A stretch of DNA of 64,000 nucleotides from Pseudomonadota bacterium (GTDB lineage: Bacteria; Pseudomonadota; Gammaproteobacteria; Steroidobacterales; Steroidobacteraceae): NCBI GenBank assembly GCA_018241425.1, contig JAFEDU010000003.1, forward strand, positions 62,001-126,000, read 5' to 3'. The notes under the pieces were generated by a model. It had not been told where the DNA came from. It did no database searches and saw only the letters and a list, made by a program, of their open reading frames with translations. Positions within the stretch are counted from its first letter, which is position 1. Every line of letters starts with the position of its first letter. Position numbers and translations under genes: made by a program. This document shows, one piece after another, positions 27,087-34,941 of this stretch.

Positions 27087-27917
27087 CTAGGCGCGCGGCG
27101 CGCCCAGGGCGTCCTCGAGGGCCTGGGTGAGGGGCTTTAAGAAAAATGAGTCCTCGGGCGTGAGGCGTGCGGTGATGCCGCGTGCGGCGAGCGTGCCGGC
27201 GACCACCGGGCCCACGGCGGCCACCAGGGTGCGCGCGAGCGCCCGCTGCACCGCCTCGGGTCCGCCCACGGCACAGAGCCGCTCGACCTGCGGTGAGCTG
27301 GTGAACGCGATGGCATCCACCGTCCCGGACTCGCACGCGGCGAGCAGCGCGCGCACCGCCGCATCGTCGGCGGCGTCCGCGTAGACATAGGGCGCGACGG
27401 TCGTGACCTGCGCGCCGGCCGCGGCGAGGAACTCCATCAGGGGACGGTTGGGCTCATCGCCGTAGAGCTGCACGGCGACGCGGCGCCCGGACAGGGGCAG
27501 CTCCCGCAGCGCCGCGATCACGCCGGCGGTGGTGGGCTCGGGCGCCGCAAGGTCGCTCCTGAGCGCCAGCTCGCGCAGCGCCTTCGCAGGCTTCGGTCCC
27601 CGCGTGATCTTGCGCACCCGGCCCAGGGCTGCGACGAACGGGTCGCGCAGCCCGGGACTTTCGCGCTCGAGGCAGGAGAGGATCCGGCGCAAGCCCTCGC
27701 CGGTGAGGAGGATGAGGTCATCGAAGCCCCCGGCGGCGAAGGCACGCGCGAAGGCAAGGACGGGAGCGGGGTCGGGTGCGTCGCGGATGGCGACCAGCGG
27801 GCAGCGCAGCACCCGCGCCCCGCGGCGCTCGAGGAGGGCGGCGAACACCTCCAGTTCGCGCGTCTCGGGCACCGCCACGGTGCGCCCCTTGAGTGGTTGG
27901 GCCTCGGGTGTCACCAC
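27087..27917 (-). CDS. hemD: Uroporphyrinogen-III synthase-like protein
   Basis: 276 residues with the bilobed HemD layout: LKGRTVAVPETRELEVFAALLERRGA at the start, VAALGRVRKITRGPKPAKALREL in the middle and DAIAFTSSPQVERLCAV plus VAAVGPVVAGTLAARG in the second lobe. HemD sequences are poorly conserved, so enzymatic activity is likely but not proven. It closes hydroxymethylbilane to uroporphyrinogen III. Not next to hemC here, which is unusual for the classical hemCD pair; fusions and regulators with this domain also exist. Confidence 0.8.
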   Translation of the reverse strand: MVTPEAQPLKGRTVAVPETRELEVFAALLERRGARVLRCPLVAIRDAPDPAPVLAFARAFAAGGFDDLILLTGEGLRRILSCLERESPGLRDPFVAALGRVRKITRGPKPAKALRELALRSDLAAPEPTTAGVIAALRELPLSGRRVAVQLYGDEPNRPLMEFLAAAGAQVTTVAPYVYADAADDAAVRALLAACESGTVDAIAFTSSPQVERLCAVGGPEAVQRALARTLVAAVGPVVAGTLAARGITARLTPEDSFFLKPLTQALEDALGAPRA

Positions 27918-28039
27918 CGCCGCATCTTAGCGCGCCTGCGGCGGTGGGTGAGTCCTAAGGCAGCTGCGGTATGCTTGAGGGCAACAACAAGAGCCGCCCG
28001 CACTGGCGCGGGCCGATCGAATCCCCGAGGAGCGCACCC

Positions 28040-28486
28040 ATGCTCAAGTTCTCCGGAATCGCCTTAGGCCTGGTGGTGGTCGTGCTCGCCCTGTGGAGCT
28101 GGGTGTCCCTGAGCTGGGTGTACTCCGACGGCGAGCGCGCCGGCTACGTGCAGAAGTTCTCCCGCCGCGGCTACGTCTGCAAGACCTGGGAGGGGCAGAT
28201 GGCCATGGTGACCATGCCCGGGACGCTGGCCGAGAAGTTCGACTTCACGGTGCGCGAGCCGGACGTCGCCAAGGCCATCAACGAGAACATCGGCTCGCGC
28301 CTGGTGCTGCACTACGAGCAGCACAAGTGGATCCCGAACTCCTGCTTCGGGGAGACCGAGTACTTCGTCACCAAGGTGACCGTGGCCGAGTCGCCTCAGC
28401 CGCTGCCGGCGGCGCCGCAGCCCGGGGTCCCCGCATCGCCCGCGCCGGCACCGGCCGCCGTCCCGCAGCCGGTCCCCGCGCACTAG
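28040..28486 (+). CDS. Membrane-anchored small protein of unknown function
   Basis: 148 residues from ATG 28040, with GAGGAG upstream. One N-terminal membrane helix (about 5-25) is followed by a conserved soluble part: YSDGERAGYVQKFSRRGYVCKTWEG, then FDFTVREPDVAKAINENIG and LHYEQHKWIPNSCFGETEYFV, with two cysteines. The C-terminal 30 residues are Pro/Ala-rich. Homologues are, as I recall, often labelled 6-phosphogluconate dehydrogenase, but no such domain is present. Function unknown. Confidence 0.82.
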   Translation: MLKFSGIALGLVVVVLALWSWVSLSWVYSDGERAGYVQKFSRRGYVCKTWEGQMAMVTMPGTLAEKFDFTVREPDVAKAINENIGSRLVLHYEQHKWIPNSCFGETEYFVTKVTVAESPQPLPAAPQPGVPASPAPAPAAVPQPVPAH

Positions 28487-28505
28487 GCGGGCAGGCCGCG
28501 CGGCC

Positions 28506-30329
28506 TCACCAGCCGCACTTCTGGCCCTCGTTCTGCGTCTTCAGCCACTCGATGAGCGGCTGGAAGTACTCGTTGATCGCGCTTGCATCGATGTCGCGCG
28601 ACCCGGTGAGCTTCTCCAGCGTGTCCTGCCAGGGGGCGGATGCCCCGGCGGCCAGCATCGCCTCGAACTTGTCGCCGGCGGCCTTGTTGCCGAAGTTGGA
28701 GCACTCGTAGAGCGGGCCTGAGAACCCCGAGGCCTGGCACAGCGCGCGGTGGAACTGGAACTGCAGGATGAACGACAGGAAGTAGCGCGTGTAGGGCGTG
28801 TTGTCCGGGATGTGGAACTTCGCCGCGGGGTCGAAGTCCGCCTCGGTGCGCGGCACCGGCGGCACGATGCCCTGGTAGCGCCTGCGCAGCTCCCACCAGC
28901 TCGAGTTGTAGTGGTCGGGCGTGATCTCGCCGGAGAACACCTTCCAGCGCCACTGGTCGATGAGGCGCCCGAAGGGCAGGAAGGCGATCTTGGTGAGCGC
29001 CATCTTCATCTGCTGGTTGATGAGCGCCTCGCGGCTCTCCTTGGCCTGCGGGATGAGGCCGATCTTCGCGAGGTACGCCGGCGTCACCGACAGGTTGATG
29101 GTGTCGCCGATGGCCTCGTGGAAGCCGTCGTTGGCGCCGTCGCGGAACAGGAACGGCAGCTTCGCGTAGGCGAGGAAGTAATAGTCGTGCCCGAGCTCGT
29201 GGTAGATCGTGTAGAGGTCTTCCTCGTTGGGCTCGAGGCAGGCCTTCACGCGCACGTCGGTACCCGGGTGCATGTCCCAGGCGCTGGCGTGGCACACGAC
29301 CTCGCGGTCACGCGGCCGGGTGAGCATGGAGCGCTCCCAGAACGCGTCGGGCAGCTTCTGGAAACCCATCGAGGTGTAGAAGGCCTCCGCCGAGTGGGCC
29401 ATCTTCACCGCGTCCCACTTCTGGGCCTTGAGCGCCGCATCCGCGGAGGCGACGCTCGCGCCCGGATAGGGGGTGAGCAGGTCGCCGTAGATCTTGTCCC
29501 AGGACTGCGCCCACATGTTGCCCAGGAGCTGCGCCGGAATCGGCTTGCCGGCGGGCACCTTGTCCTCGCCGTACTTCTTCGCCAGGCGCCCCCGCGCGTA
29601 GCAGTGCAGGCCGTCGTAGAGCGGCTTCACCTGCTGCCACAGCTTCTCCGAGAGCGCATCGAAGTCCTCCGGTGACATGTCGTAGTTGGCGCGCCACAGG
29701 ACGCCGAGGTCCTTGAACCCTAAGTCCCGCGCGCCCTCGTTCGCGAGCCCCACGAACTCGGTGTAGTCCGCGCGCATGCTCGCACCGACGTCGTGCCAGC
29801 CCTTCCACGCCCGCGTCAGCTCGTCGTAGTTGCGGCTCTGCGCGAGGATGTCGGACAGCTGGTCGAGCGTGAGGCAGGGCTTGCCGCCTTCGGGGCAGTA
29901 CTTGCCCTTGCCGTACTTCGCCTCCAGCTCCGACTCGAGCTCCGTCATGCGGGCGCGCTTGGCGGCATCCCGCGGGGCGGGCGCGGGCGAGTTGAGCTTC
30001 AGTTTCAGGAGTGCACGCGCGGTCTCGGGGCTGAGCTTCTGCCCGTCGTAGCGCTTGGACTCCTCGACCGCCTGGTTGAGGTAGGCGAGGTAGCGCTCGT
30101 TGGCCTTCGATTCCAGGAGCTGCGTGTCCACCGTGATGTAGGTGGCCTGCGTCCAGCCCGCCGCGGCGAGCTCCATGCCCATCCGGTCGAGGTCGGCGTT
30201 CACGCGCGCCACGAACTGCTCGGCGGTCTCCGGCGGCGCTGCAGCGGCTCCGGTGGGCGGCGCACTCGGCGCGCAGGAGGCGAGGACGAGGACGATGGCC
30301 GCGAGGGCCAGGAGGCGGGTCACTGACAT
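28506..30329 (-). CDS. M2-family metallopeptidase (peptidyl-dipeptidase, ACE-like), lipoprotein
   Basis: 607 residues. The signal peptide ends in a lipobox LASC, so it is probably lipid-anchored. The zinc motif HELGH (near residue 377) is followed by the downstream Glu helix (DGFHEAIGDT), as in angiotensin-converting-enzyme-type dipeptidyl carboxypeptidases, which release dipeptides from C-termini. Length matches bacterial members. It is 10 bases downstream of the POT transporter gene, so dipeptides released outside could be imported by its neighbour. Confidence 0.93.
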   Translation of the reverse strand: MSVTRLLALAAIVLVLASCAPSAPPTGAAAAPPETAEQFVARVNADLDRMGMELAAAGWTQATYITVDTQLLESKANERYLAYLNQAVEESKRYDGQKLSPETARALLKLKLNSPAPAPRDAAKRARMTELESELEAKYGKGKYCPEGGKPCLTLDQLSDILAQSRNYDELTRAWKGWHDVGASMRADYTEFVGLANEGARDLGFKDLGVLWRANYDMSPEDFDALSEKLWQQVKPLYDGLHCYARGRLAKKYGEDKVPAGKPIPAQLLGNMWAQSWDKIYGDLLTPYPGASVASADAALKAQKWDAVKMAHSAEAFYTSMGFQKLPDAFWERSMLTRPRDREVVCHASAWDMHPGTDVRVKACLEPNEEDLYTIYHELGHDYYFLAYAKLPFLFRDGANDGFHEAIGDTINLSVTPAYLAKIGLIPQAKESREALINQQMKMALTKIAFLPFGRLIDQWRWKVFSGEITPDHYNSSWWELRRRYQGIVPPVPRTEADFDPAAKFHIPDNTPYTRYFLSFILQFQFHRALCQASGFSGPLYECSNFGNKAAGDKFEAMLAAGASAPWQDTLEKLTGSRDIDASAINEYFQPLIEWLKTQNEGQKCGW

Positions 30330-30339
30330 GGTAGGTTCC

Positions 30340-31809
30340 TCATTTCACGCCGGCCATGAGGCGGCGGATGAAAGGGGTGAGGAGCAGCATCACGGCTGCC
30401 CCGACGAGTCCGTACCAGAACACCTGGTGGAAGAGCCCGGGAAGGGATTCGAGGTGGCTCGAGTCGTACTGCCCGGAGATCTGGCCGGCGAGGTTGCCGC
30501 CGAGGGCGAGCGAGACGAACCACAGTCCCATCACCTGGCCGGCGAAGCGCGGCGGGGCGAGCTTGGACATGTAGGAGAGCCCGACCGGGTACAGGCACAG
30601 CTCCCCGAGCGTGTGCAGGAGATAGGTGGACAGGAGCCAGCCCGGGGAGACCTTCTCGCCGGCGAGCACGTGGCCAGCGGCGTAGTACATCACCAGGAAC
30701 CCGCACCCCATGAACAACAGCCCCAGGGCGAACTTCACCGGCGCCGGCGGGTCGAGGTTGCGCCGCCCGAGCGCAATCCACACCCAGGCGAAGGTGGGCG
30801 CGAGCACGATCACGAGGAACGGGCTCACCGCCTGCAGCACGCCGGCCGGCAGCTTCATGCCGAGGATCGAGAGGTTGGTGTAACGCTCGGCGAACAGGTT
30901 GAAGGAGGCGCCCTGCTGCTCGTAGCCGCTCCAGAAGATCACCGAGGCGACGAAGAACGCGAGCATCACGAGCGCGCGGTTCCTCTCGGTGCGGTCGAGC
31001 CCGGCGAAGAAGATCAGCCAGCCGAGGAATCCGAAGCCCAGGATCGCGTACGCGGTGGTGGCGTAGCCCGCGAGGCGCACCGGATCCAGGTGCACCTGCC
31101 CCGAGAGGGCGAGCGCTGCGACCGCAGCGAAGGCGGCGACGATCACGATGACCGGCAGCCACGAGCCGCGCCGCTGCGCGGGCGGGGTGAGACCCGCACC
31201 GCCCAGGTGGCGCCGCGTCTGCAGGAACTGCACCACGCCGAGGGTCATCCCGAGCGCGGGCAGCAGGAACCCCGAGCGAAAGCCGAAGTACTGCGCGAAC
31301 CACGGGATCGCCAGGGAACCAATGAACCCGCCCAGGTTGATGCCGGTATAGAAGATCGAGAACCCGGCGTCGCGGCGCGAGCCGCCCTCGGGATAGAGGT
31401 CGGCCACGAGCGCGCTCGCGTTGGCCTTCAACAGCCCGATGCCGAAGGCGATCACCAGCAGGCCCACGAAGAACACGCCCTTCTCGCCCACGACCAGGAT
31501 GGCGTTGCCGAGCGCGATCAGGATGCCGCCGGCGACCACGGCGCGCTGGGCGCCGAGCAAGCGGTCGGCGATCCAGCCGCCGCCCAGGCCGAAGAGATAG
31601 GTGCTGCCCAGGTACAGCCCGTAGATCGCGCTCGCATCCCCGTCCGTGACCCCGAGGCCGCCTGCGGCGACCGCACCGGTCATGAACAGGATCAGGATCG
31701 AGCGCATCCCGTAGTAGGTGAAGCGCTCCCACATCTCGGTGAGGAACAGCGTCACGATGCCGAAGGGCTGGCCGAGGAGGGTCCGCGCGGGGGTGGCGGC
31801 TGCGTTCAT
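30340..31809 (-). CDS. POT-family proton-dependent peptide transporter
   Basis: 489 residues, about 14 membrane helices. Family signatures: FLTEMWERFTYYGMRSILILF in the first helix (the ExxER-type motif) and FYTGINLGGFIGSL (the PTR2 signature) near residue 150. It imports di- and tripeptides with protons. In operon with the M2 peptidase, upstream of it by 10 bases. Confidence 0.95.
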   Translation of the reverse strand: MNAAATPARTLLGQPFGIVTLFLTEMWERFTYYGMRSILILFMTGAVAAGGLGVTDGDASAIYGLYLGSTYLFGLGGGWIADRLLGAQRAVVAGGILIALGNAILVVGEKGVFFVGLLVIAFGIGLLKANASALVADLYPEGGSRRDAGFSIFYTGINLGGFIGSLAIPWFAQYFGFRSGFLLPALGMTLGVVQFLQTRRHLGGAGLTPPAQRRGSWLPVIVIVAAFAAVAALALSGQVHLDPVRLAGYATTAYAILGFGFLGWLIFFAGLDRTERNRALVMLAFFVASVIFWSGYEQQGASFNLFAERYTNLSILGMKLPAGVLQAVSPFLVIVLAPTFAWVWIALGRRNLDPPAPVKFALGLLFMGCGFLVMYYAAGHVLAGEKVSPGWLLSTYLLHTLGELCLYPVGLSYMSKLAPPRFAGQVMGLWFVSLALGGNLAGQISGQYDSSHLESLPGLFHQVFWYGLVGAAVMLLLTPFIRRLMAGVK

Positions 31810-31896
31810 GCGCTTTTTTCTTAGTGTTTCAGGCGCGGCATGGGACGCGCGCGAGTCTGAACCACTTAACGGGGCGCGCGCAATGCGCGCCCGGCC

Positions 31897-32676
31897 TCAC
31901 GGGGGGCTCGAGGCGTCCTGGGGCTTTTGCGGGGCTTGCGAGCTCTTGTCGCGCGCCACGATCCGGGCCATCAGGATCCCGCCCTCGTAGAGGAGGTACA
32001 TGGGGATCGCGAGCGAGCACTGCGCGATGGCATCGGGCGGGGTGAGGAGGGCGGCGACGATGAAGATGCCGAGCAGCACGTAGCCGCGGTTGCGGGTGAG
32101 CGACTCGACCCTGACCACGCCCATGACCACGAGCAGCACCACTGCCACCGGCACCTCGAAGGCGAGCCCGAAGCAGAAGAACATCGTGAGCACGAAGTCC
32201 AGGTAGTTGTTGATGTCGGTCATCATCGCCACGCCCTTGGGCGTCGTGTGCGCGAAGAACTGGAACATCACCGGGAACACGAAGTAGTAGGCGAAGGCGA
32301 TGCCGATGTAGAAGAGCACGATCGAGGAGACCAGGAGCGGGACCGCGAAGCGCCGCTCCTTGCGGTAGAGGCCGGGCGCCACGAACGCCCACAGCTGGTA
32401 GATGACGTACGGCATCGCGAGCAGCAGGGCGGCGAAGAACGACAGCTTGAAGGGTGTGGTGAAGGGTGACATCACGCCGGTGGCGATGAGGTTCGAGCCC
32501 TTCGGCAGCTTCTCGAGCAGCGGCTCGGAGACGAAGCTGAAGAGGTCGTTGGCGTTCAGCACGCACGGCACGAAGGCGATGCCGATCGCGATCATGGCCT
32601 TAAGCAGCCGGTCCCGCAGCTCCAGGAGGTGCGAGATCAGCGTGCCTTCGGCGAGTTTCTCAGGCTCTTCGGCCAT
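31897..32676 (-). CDS. tatC: Twin-arginine translocase subunit TatC
   Basis: 259 residues, six membrane helices. Conserved N-terminal LISHLLELRDRLLKA with the key Glu, then FVAPGLYRKERRF and FAYYFVFPVMF are typical TatC. It recognises the twin-arginine signal and forms the receptor with TatB. The start at 32676 lies 17 bases inside the tatB frame. Last gene of tatABC. Confidence 0.97.
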   Translation of the reverse strand: MAEEPEKLAEGTLISHLLELRDRLLKAMIAIGIAFVPCVLNANDLFSFVSEPLLEKLPKGSNLIATGVMSPFTTPFKLSFFAALLLAMPYVIYQLWAFVAPGLYRKERRFAVPLLVSSIVLFYIGIAFAYYFVFPVMFQFFAHTTPKGVAMMTDINNYLDFVLTMFFCFGLAFEVPVAVVLLVVMGVVRVESLTRNRGYVLLGIFIVAALLTPPDAIAQCSLAIPMYLLYEGGILMARIVARDKSSQAPQKPQDASSPP

Positions 32677-33127
32677 CGGCGCTCACCGCTTCGCGTGGCG
32701 CCGTGGGGTCGGCGCCGGTCTCGTCCGTGGGGTGTGCGTGCGAGTAGGTGGGCGGGCGCGGCGGCTCGGCCGGGGCGGCGGCCGGTTCCGCAGGCGGCGG
32801 CGGTGTGCTTGCGCGCAGCTGCGTCGGGTCGGCGCCGGTGTCGTCCGTGGGGTGCGCGTGCGAATAGGTCGGGGCGCGCGGGGGTTCGGGCGCGGGCGGC
32901 GGTGGTGCGGCCGGCGCAGGCTCGGCCGGCGGGGTCATCGGGCGCTTGCGCGCCTCTTCCAGCTCCACCTCTTCCTCGAGCTGCTCGCGGAACTGGCGCG
33001 CCATGGCGCGGGCACGGCCGACCCAGCGGCCGACCTGGGATACCACGCGCGGCAGCTTCTCCGGTCCCAGCACGATGAGTGCCAGGACGAAGATGATCAG
33101 GACTTCGGAAAACCGGCCCTCGAACAG
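32660..33127 (-). CDS. tatB: Twin-arginine translocase subunit TatB with probable CTG start
   Basis: 155 residues if started at the CTG at 33127, giving (M)FEGRFSEVLIIFVLALIVLG, which aligns with the usual TatB N-terminus. No ATG, GTG or TTG lies between this point and an ATG at 33196 that is inside tatA and would add an Arg/Pro-rich leader before the membrane helix, incompatible with TatB topology. The CTG follows the tatA stop by one base. The TM helix, hinge GPEKLPRV and amphipathic helix are normal. The C-terminus is long, Pro/Ala-rich and contains a 40-residue-period duplication. Confidence 0.9.
   Translation of the reverse strand: MFEGRFSEVLIIFVLALIVLGPEKLPRVVSQVGRWVGRARAMARQFREQLEEEVELEEARKRPMTPPAEPAPAAPPPPAPEPPRAPTYSHAHPTDDTGADPTQLRASTPPPPAEPAAAPAEPPRPPTYSHAHPTDETGADPTAPREAVSADGRRA
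32701..32875 (+). repeat. Tandem duplication in the tatB tail, 120-base period
   Basis: About 50 bases around 32705-32755 recur at 32825-32875 with few changes (shared core GGCGCCGGT, TCGTCCGTGGGGTG). In the protein both copies give PTYSHAHPTD(D/E)TGADPT, 40 residues apart. The repeat is in frame and lies in the disordered tail of TatB. Confidence 0.85.
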
Positions 33128-33128
33128 G

Positions 33129-33371
33129 TCAGCTGCTCCGCGGCTCGCTCTTGGCCTCGGGCTTCTTGGCCTCGGCGAACTCCGCGTCCGGGGCATCCGA
33201 GCGGATCTGCTTGGGCGCCTCGGTCTGTTCCGTCTCGCCCTCGTTCATGGCCTTCTTGAAGCCGCGCACTGCGGCGCCGAGATCCGAACCCACCGTCCGC
33301 AGCTTCTTGGTCCCGAATACGACCAGCACGACCAGCAGGATGATCACCAGTTCGCGCATGCCAATGCCCAT
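33129..33371 (-). CDS. tatA: Twin-arginine translocase subunit TatA
   Basis: 80 residues: short N-terminus MGIGMRELV, one membrane helix, the [14 protein letters not shown] hinge and amphipathic helix ([10 protein letters not shown]), then a charged tail. TatA oligomerises to form the transport pathway for folded Tat substrates. Starts at ATG 33371. First gene of tatABC; the stop is immediately followed by the tatB start. Confidence 0.96.
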   Translation of the reverse strand: MGIGMRELVIILLVVLVVFGTKKLRTVGSDLGAAVRGFKKAMNEGETEQTEAPKQIRSDAPDAEFAEAKKPEAKSEPRSS

Positions 33372-33501
33372 GACTCACACTCCGAAGGCCCGCCGGTTGA
33401 CGGCGGAAAGGGTAAGGATCGAGCCTCAAATGATAGGTCAAATGGCCCCCCGCGGCCCCAGAAGTTCGAGCGCACCGCGACACGCGTCACGGTGGGGTGC
33501 G

Positions 33502-33942
33502 CTAGGGGGCCTCGAGCCAGAAGGTGACCGGTCCGTCGTTGATCAGTGACACCTGCATGTCCGCCCCAAATACCCCCGCCGAAACAGGGGCATAGGCGCG
33601 CTCCAGGCACTCCCGGAAGTGCTCGAACAGGGAACGCGCGAGCTCGGGTTCGGCGGCCGTGCTGAAGCCCGCGCGGGTCCCGGATTTCGTGTCCGCGGCG
33701 AGCGTGAACTGGGGCACGACGAGGATCCCGCCCTGCACCTCGCGCACCGAGCGGTTCATGCGACCGGCCTCATCCGGAAATACCCGGTAGGCGAGCAGGC
33801 GCTCGGCGAGGCGCTCGGCGGCCGCCCGGTCGTCGCCACGCCGCACGCCGACCAGCACCATGAGGCCCCGCCCGATGCTGCCGACCGTCTCGCCGGCAAT
33901 GCGCACCTGCGCCTCGCTCACCCGCTGCAGCAGTGCTATCAC
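33502..33942 (-). CDS. dtd: D-aminoacyl-tRNA deacylase
   Basis: 146 residues from GTG 33942 (VIALLQRVSEAQV), the family size; an ATG at 33969 adds nine residues with no counterpart. Catalytic features are PQFTLAAD (the family SQFTL region, here with Pro in place of Ser) and NDGPVTFWLEAP, the Gly-cisPro-like motif at the end. It removes D-amino acids and glycine from tRNA. Often near tat genes in gammaproteobacteria, as here. Confidence 0.94.
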   Translation of the reverse strand: MIALLQRVSEAQVRIAGETVGSIGRGLMVLVGVRRGDDRAAAERLAERLLAYRVFPDEAGRMNRSVREVQGGILVVPQFTLAADTKSGTRAGFSTAAEPELARSLFEHFRECLERAYAPVSAGVFGADMQVSLINDGPVTFWLEAP

Positions 33943-34141
33943 GCCCGCCCCGCCCTTCGTGTCCCGCAAGCTGAGGCTATGATCCGCCGCCCGAGCGGTG
34001 CGCTGTCAACCAACAGGCGCTTGCCGCCGCACTGTGTCACGTGGGCCACACACGAGCGCGCGCCACGGCCCGCAAGTAGCTTTCGAGCCGCTGAGTCCGT
34101 AAGATTCGAGGCCGTTTTTATCGGGGTGCGGAGAAGAACGA

Positions 34142-34825
34142 ATGCTGCGCGGGCGTGGTTCCAGGATGCGCACGGGGGTGGCCGGTGCCGCACTCGTGCT
34201 GGCGATGATCTCGGGGACCGCGATGGCGCAGAATGCCCCGACCGGTGATGCGGTACGCGGCAAGGCGATCTCCTATACCTGCCTCGGCTGCCACGGCATC
34301 GACGGCTATAAGAACGCCTACCCCATGTACAGCGTGCCCAAGCTCGAAGGCCAGCACGCCGACTACCTCGCCGCCGCCCTGAAGGGTTACCGCGACGGGG
34401 ACCGCTCGCACCTGACGATGCACTCGCAGGCCTCGACGCTCTCGGACCAGGACATCCAGGACATCGCCGTCTACTTCGCCGGCCAGCCGCTCGCCGCGCC
34501 CGCTGGCGCCAAGCCCGGCACGCCGCCGCCGGCCGCCGCGCTGTGCACCTCCTGCCACGGTGCGGACGGCATCTCGATCGCCCCGACCTACCCCTCGCTC
34601 GCCGGCCAGCACCCCGATTACATCGTGCGGGCGATCGACGAGTACAAGAAGGGCGGCCGCAAGAACCCGATCATGAAGCAGTTCGCCGGCAACCTCTCCG
34701 ATGCGGACGCCCAGGTGATCGCGGCCTACTTCTCCAAGCTTCAGCCCGGGCTCAAGACCGAGAGCCGCCCCTACACGCGTTTCGGCGAGCCGGCCCCGGC
34801 CGCCGCGGCTGCCAAGAGCCCCTGA
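34142..34825 (+). CDS. Dihaem cytochrome c4-type protein
   Basis: 227 residues with a signal peptide (about 8-29) and two class I cytochrome domains. Haem motifs CLGCH (near 47) and CTSCH (near 135); distal Met candidates follow in each domain (MHSQASTLSDQD and MKQFAGNLSDAD). It is a periplasmic electron carrier between the bc1 complex and terminal oxidases. Two hairpins (34842-34859 and 34884-34907) follow the gene. Confidence 0.94.
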   Translation: MLRGRGSRMRTGVAGAALVLAMISGTAMAQNAPTGDAVRGKAISYTCLGCHGIDGYKNAYPMYSVPKLEGQHADYLAAALKGYRDGDRSHLTMHSQASTLSDQDIQDIAVYFAGQPLAAPAGAKPGTPPPAAALCTSCHGADGISIAPTYPSLAGQHPDYIVRAIDEYKKGGRKNPIMKQFAGNLSDADAQVIAAYFSKLQPGLKTESRPYTRFGEPAPAAAAAKSP

Positions 34826-34841
34826 GCGCTTGAAGTCTTAA

Positions 34842-34859
34842 GGCTGCCCTAAGGCAGCC
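34842..34859 (+). terminator. Possible terminator hairpin 1 after cytochrome c4
   Basis: GGCTGCC (34842-34848) and GGCAGCC (34853-34859) around a CTAA loop. Only a weak pyrimidine tract (CTCCT) follows. Confidence 0.45.
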
Positions 34860-34883
34860 CTCCTATCGTACGGCTCCATCGAG

Positions 34884-34907
34884 GTCCCGCCCTTAGAAGG
34901 GCGGGAC
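34884..34907 (+). terminator. Possible terminator hairpin 2 before the degQ-type gene
   Basis: GTCCCGCCCTT (34884-34894) pairs with AAGGGCGGGAC (34897-34907), a perfect 10-11 bp stem with a tight loop and no clear T tract. It could end the cytochrome transcript or shape the leader of the protease mRNA. Confidence 0.45.
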
Positions 34908-34941
34908 CCTCACCGCTTGCACTTTCTTATATGGAGCTTGT

